NCBI RefSeq assembly: GCF_002217435.1
Contig: NZ_MUHF01000018.1
Coordinates: 1-64,000, forward strand
Direction of reading: 5' to 3'
Source: Flavobacterium reichenbachii
Lineage (GTDB): Bacteria > Bacteroidota > Bacteroidia > Flavobacteriales > Flavobacteriaceae
Length of the DNA: 64,000 bases
Made by a program: the position numbers and the translations under genes. How positions within the stretch are numbered: the first letter of the stretch is position 1; each line of letters opens with the position of its first letter. Under the pieces are notes generated by a model, which had not been told where the DNA came from, ran no database searches, and saw only the letters and a program-made list of their open reading frames with translations. Of the stretch, positions 62,998-64,000 are shown in pieces.

Positions 62998-63909
62998 TTA
63001 AATAAAGCTCAATACAAAATACCAAACAGCCAGCGTTACAAAAGAAATTGGTATTCCAAACCCAATCATCATACTGCTTAATTTAGGTTTTAATCCGTAA
63101 GTAGAAGCTAAAATTGCCCCTGTGATCATTGGCGCCATTGCCATTTCCATAATGGTAATTTTAATTTCTTCAGAATTCTGTTTAAATACAAAAACATATA
63201 AAACAAAAATTATAAGCGGTGCAAAAATCAAACGATAAAAAAGTCCAAGTTTCAAAAACTTCCAATGCTGGCTTTTCCTGTCAAAAGTAAGTTGTAATCC
63301 TACGGACAATAAAGCTAGAGGCGTAACCAAACTACCGATTTTTAATAAAACAGATTGAAGACTATCATTCAAATTATATTCAAAAATATTTAACAGACAA
63401 GCAGTTATAAAAGTTAGAAACGGAGGAAATAGTATTATTTTTTTTATAATTCCAAAAGTATCCGGAGTTCCTTTTGAATAAAAAGCCGCTACAAAAACTC
63501 CCAATGTAGAAACAACAACAAATGTTCCCGGCTGATCTACCAAAACTGCAGTTTCTAAACCTCGTTTTCCAAACAAAGCTTCGATAATTGGATAACCAAG
63601 AAAGGAAGAATTACTCAATCCTGCCGTAAGAATTAAACAGCCTGTAAGTTTTTTAGACCAGCCCAATCGTTTTCCGAGAAAATGAAAAAAGAAAAAAGCA
63701 AGAACAAAAGTAATCCACCCCGCTCCTATCGGAAACAATAAATCGTTACTCCATTTTATTTTCGGAATATGATATAAGGTAATGGCAGGAAGGCAAAAAT
63801 AAATGACAATTTTATTTAAAACCTTATAGATATGGGTCGGAAAACGTTTTACTCTTTGCAAAAGTAAACCCAAAAACAAGAAGAAGAATATTAGAATAAA
63901 ATTGTTCAT
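62998..63909 (-). CDS. AEC-family transporter
   Basis: A 303-residue inner-membrane protein with about 10 helices, of the auxin efflux carrier family. The two five-helix halves are visible: NKIVIYFCLPAITLYHIPKI, LTAGLSNSSFLGYPII, and LALLSVGLQLTF in the second half. Bacterial members export or import organic acids such as malonate or malate; the substrate is not shown. Confidence 0.87.
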   Translation of the reverse strand: MNNFILIFFFLFLGLLLQRVKRFPTHIYKVLNKIVIYFCLPAITLYHIPKIKWSNDLLFPIGAGWITFVLAFFFFHFLGKRLGWSKKLTGCLILTAGLSNSSFLGYPIIEALFGKRGLETAVLVDQPGTFVVVSTLGVFVAAFYSKGTPDTFGIIKKIILFPPFLTFITACLLNIFEYNLNDSLQSVLLKIGSLVTPLALLSVGLQLTFDRKSQHWKFLKLGLFYRLIFAPLIIFVLYVFVFKQNSEEIKITIMEMAMAPMITGAILASTYGLKPKLSSMMIGFGIPISFVTLAVWYFVLSFI

Positions 63910-63924
63910 AGCTTAGAATCATCA

Positions 63925-63932
63925 CAAAAATA
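63925..63932 (-). promoter_or_regulatory. Candidate -7 element of the AEC gene
   Basis: TATTTTTG on the minus strand, 16-23 nt before the start at 63909. No TTG is found at the usual distance. Confidence 0.4.
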
Positions 63933-64000
63933 AGGTTTTATAAAACAACGGAGAAGTTTAATTTTTAGTTAAAATTATTTTTTAACCAATAAAACATCTT

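Noticed and set aside
63969..64000. Possible 3' end of a minus-strand gene at the right edge
   Set aside because: An 11-codon open stretch ending in TAA is too short to support a gene.

Overview
The window looks like a chromosomal segment of a Flavobacterium-type member of the Bacteroidota. It is AT-rich. Many genes are preceded by the TAnnTTTG -7 element used by the primary sigma factor of this phylum, and Shine-Dalgarno sequences are weak. It encodes a type IX secretion (T9SS) type B sorting domain, Bacteroidota families such as DUF4295, an enlarged SecA, and many short lipoproteins ending their signal peptide in [S/G]C. I see no rRNA, tRNA, CRISPR array, prophage or insertion sequence.

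Layout. 1-4.4 kb: the start of a truncated lipoprotein gene, a secreted DUF1573 protein, a histidine kinase/response regulator pair that shares its upstream region, an UlaG-like metallo-hydrolase, and a gap filled with nested palindromes. 4.4-13.7 kb: a radical SAM protein with a 7-bp tandem repeat inside its reading frame, a 1865-residue T9SS-exported protein with 17 repeated modules, and an MHS-type transporter. 14-25 kb: mostly housekeeping (bshC, an HGSNAT-like acyltransferase, ndk, a DUF721 protein, ftsY with a 59-residue membrane protein downstream, the DUF4295-rpmG-rpmB cluster, cinA, a lone Hpt protein, a fumarylacetoacetase-fold hydrolase and a DnaQ-like exonuclease).

25-29 kb: a 2-oxo acid dehydrogenase E2, a family 2 glycosyltransferase and a second HGSNAT-like acyltransferase. 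29.2-42.1 kb: a complete Wzx/Wzy-type exopolysaccharide locus. Ten minus-strand genes run from a cytidylyltransferase-like enzyme through a TIM-barrel glycosidase-like protein, Wzy, Wzx, a pyruvyl transferase, two glycosyltransferases, the WcaJ-like initiating transferase and the Wza exporter to the Wzc tyrosine kinase. The matching CpsB-type phosphatase faces the end of the operon.

42-64 kb: an exported protein of unknown role, an ABC-F ATPase, a lipoprotein FKBP, a methyltransferase, a LolD/MacB-like ATPase without a visible permease, a PduO-type cobalamin adenosyltransferase, a DUF2795 protein, secA, a DUF2306/YARHG pair, a TrmH-like methyltransferase, a cysteine-free sirtuin, purB, a Kef-like antiporter, a 1-Cys peroxiredoxin and an AEC transporter.

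The strongest leads are the module-built T9SS protein, the sirtuin that has lost all zinc-ligand cysteines, the glycosidase-like gene inside the polysaccharide operon, an 11-bp-phased TGTTAA repeat beside the two-component genes, and several families of short intergenic repeats, one of them inside a gene. Nothing here can be called a wholly new system from sequence alone.
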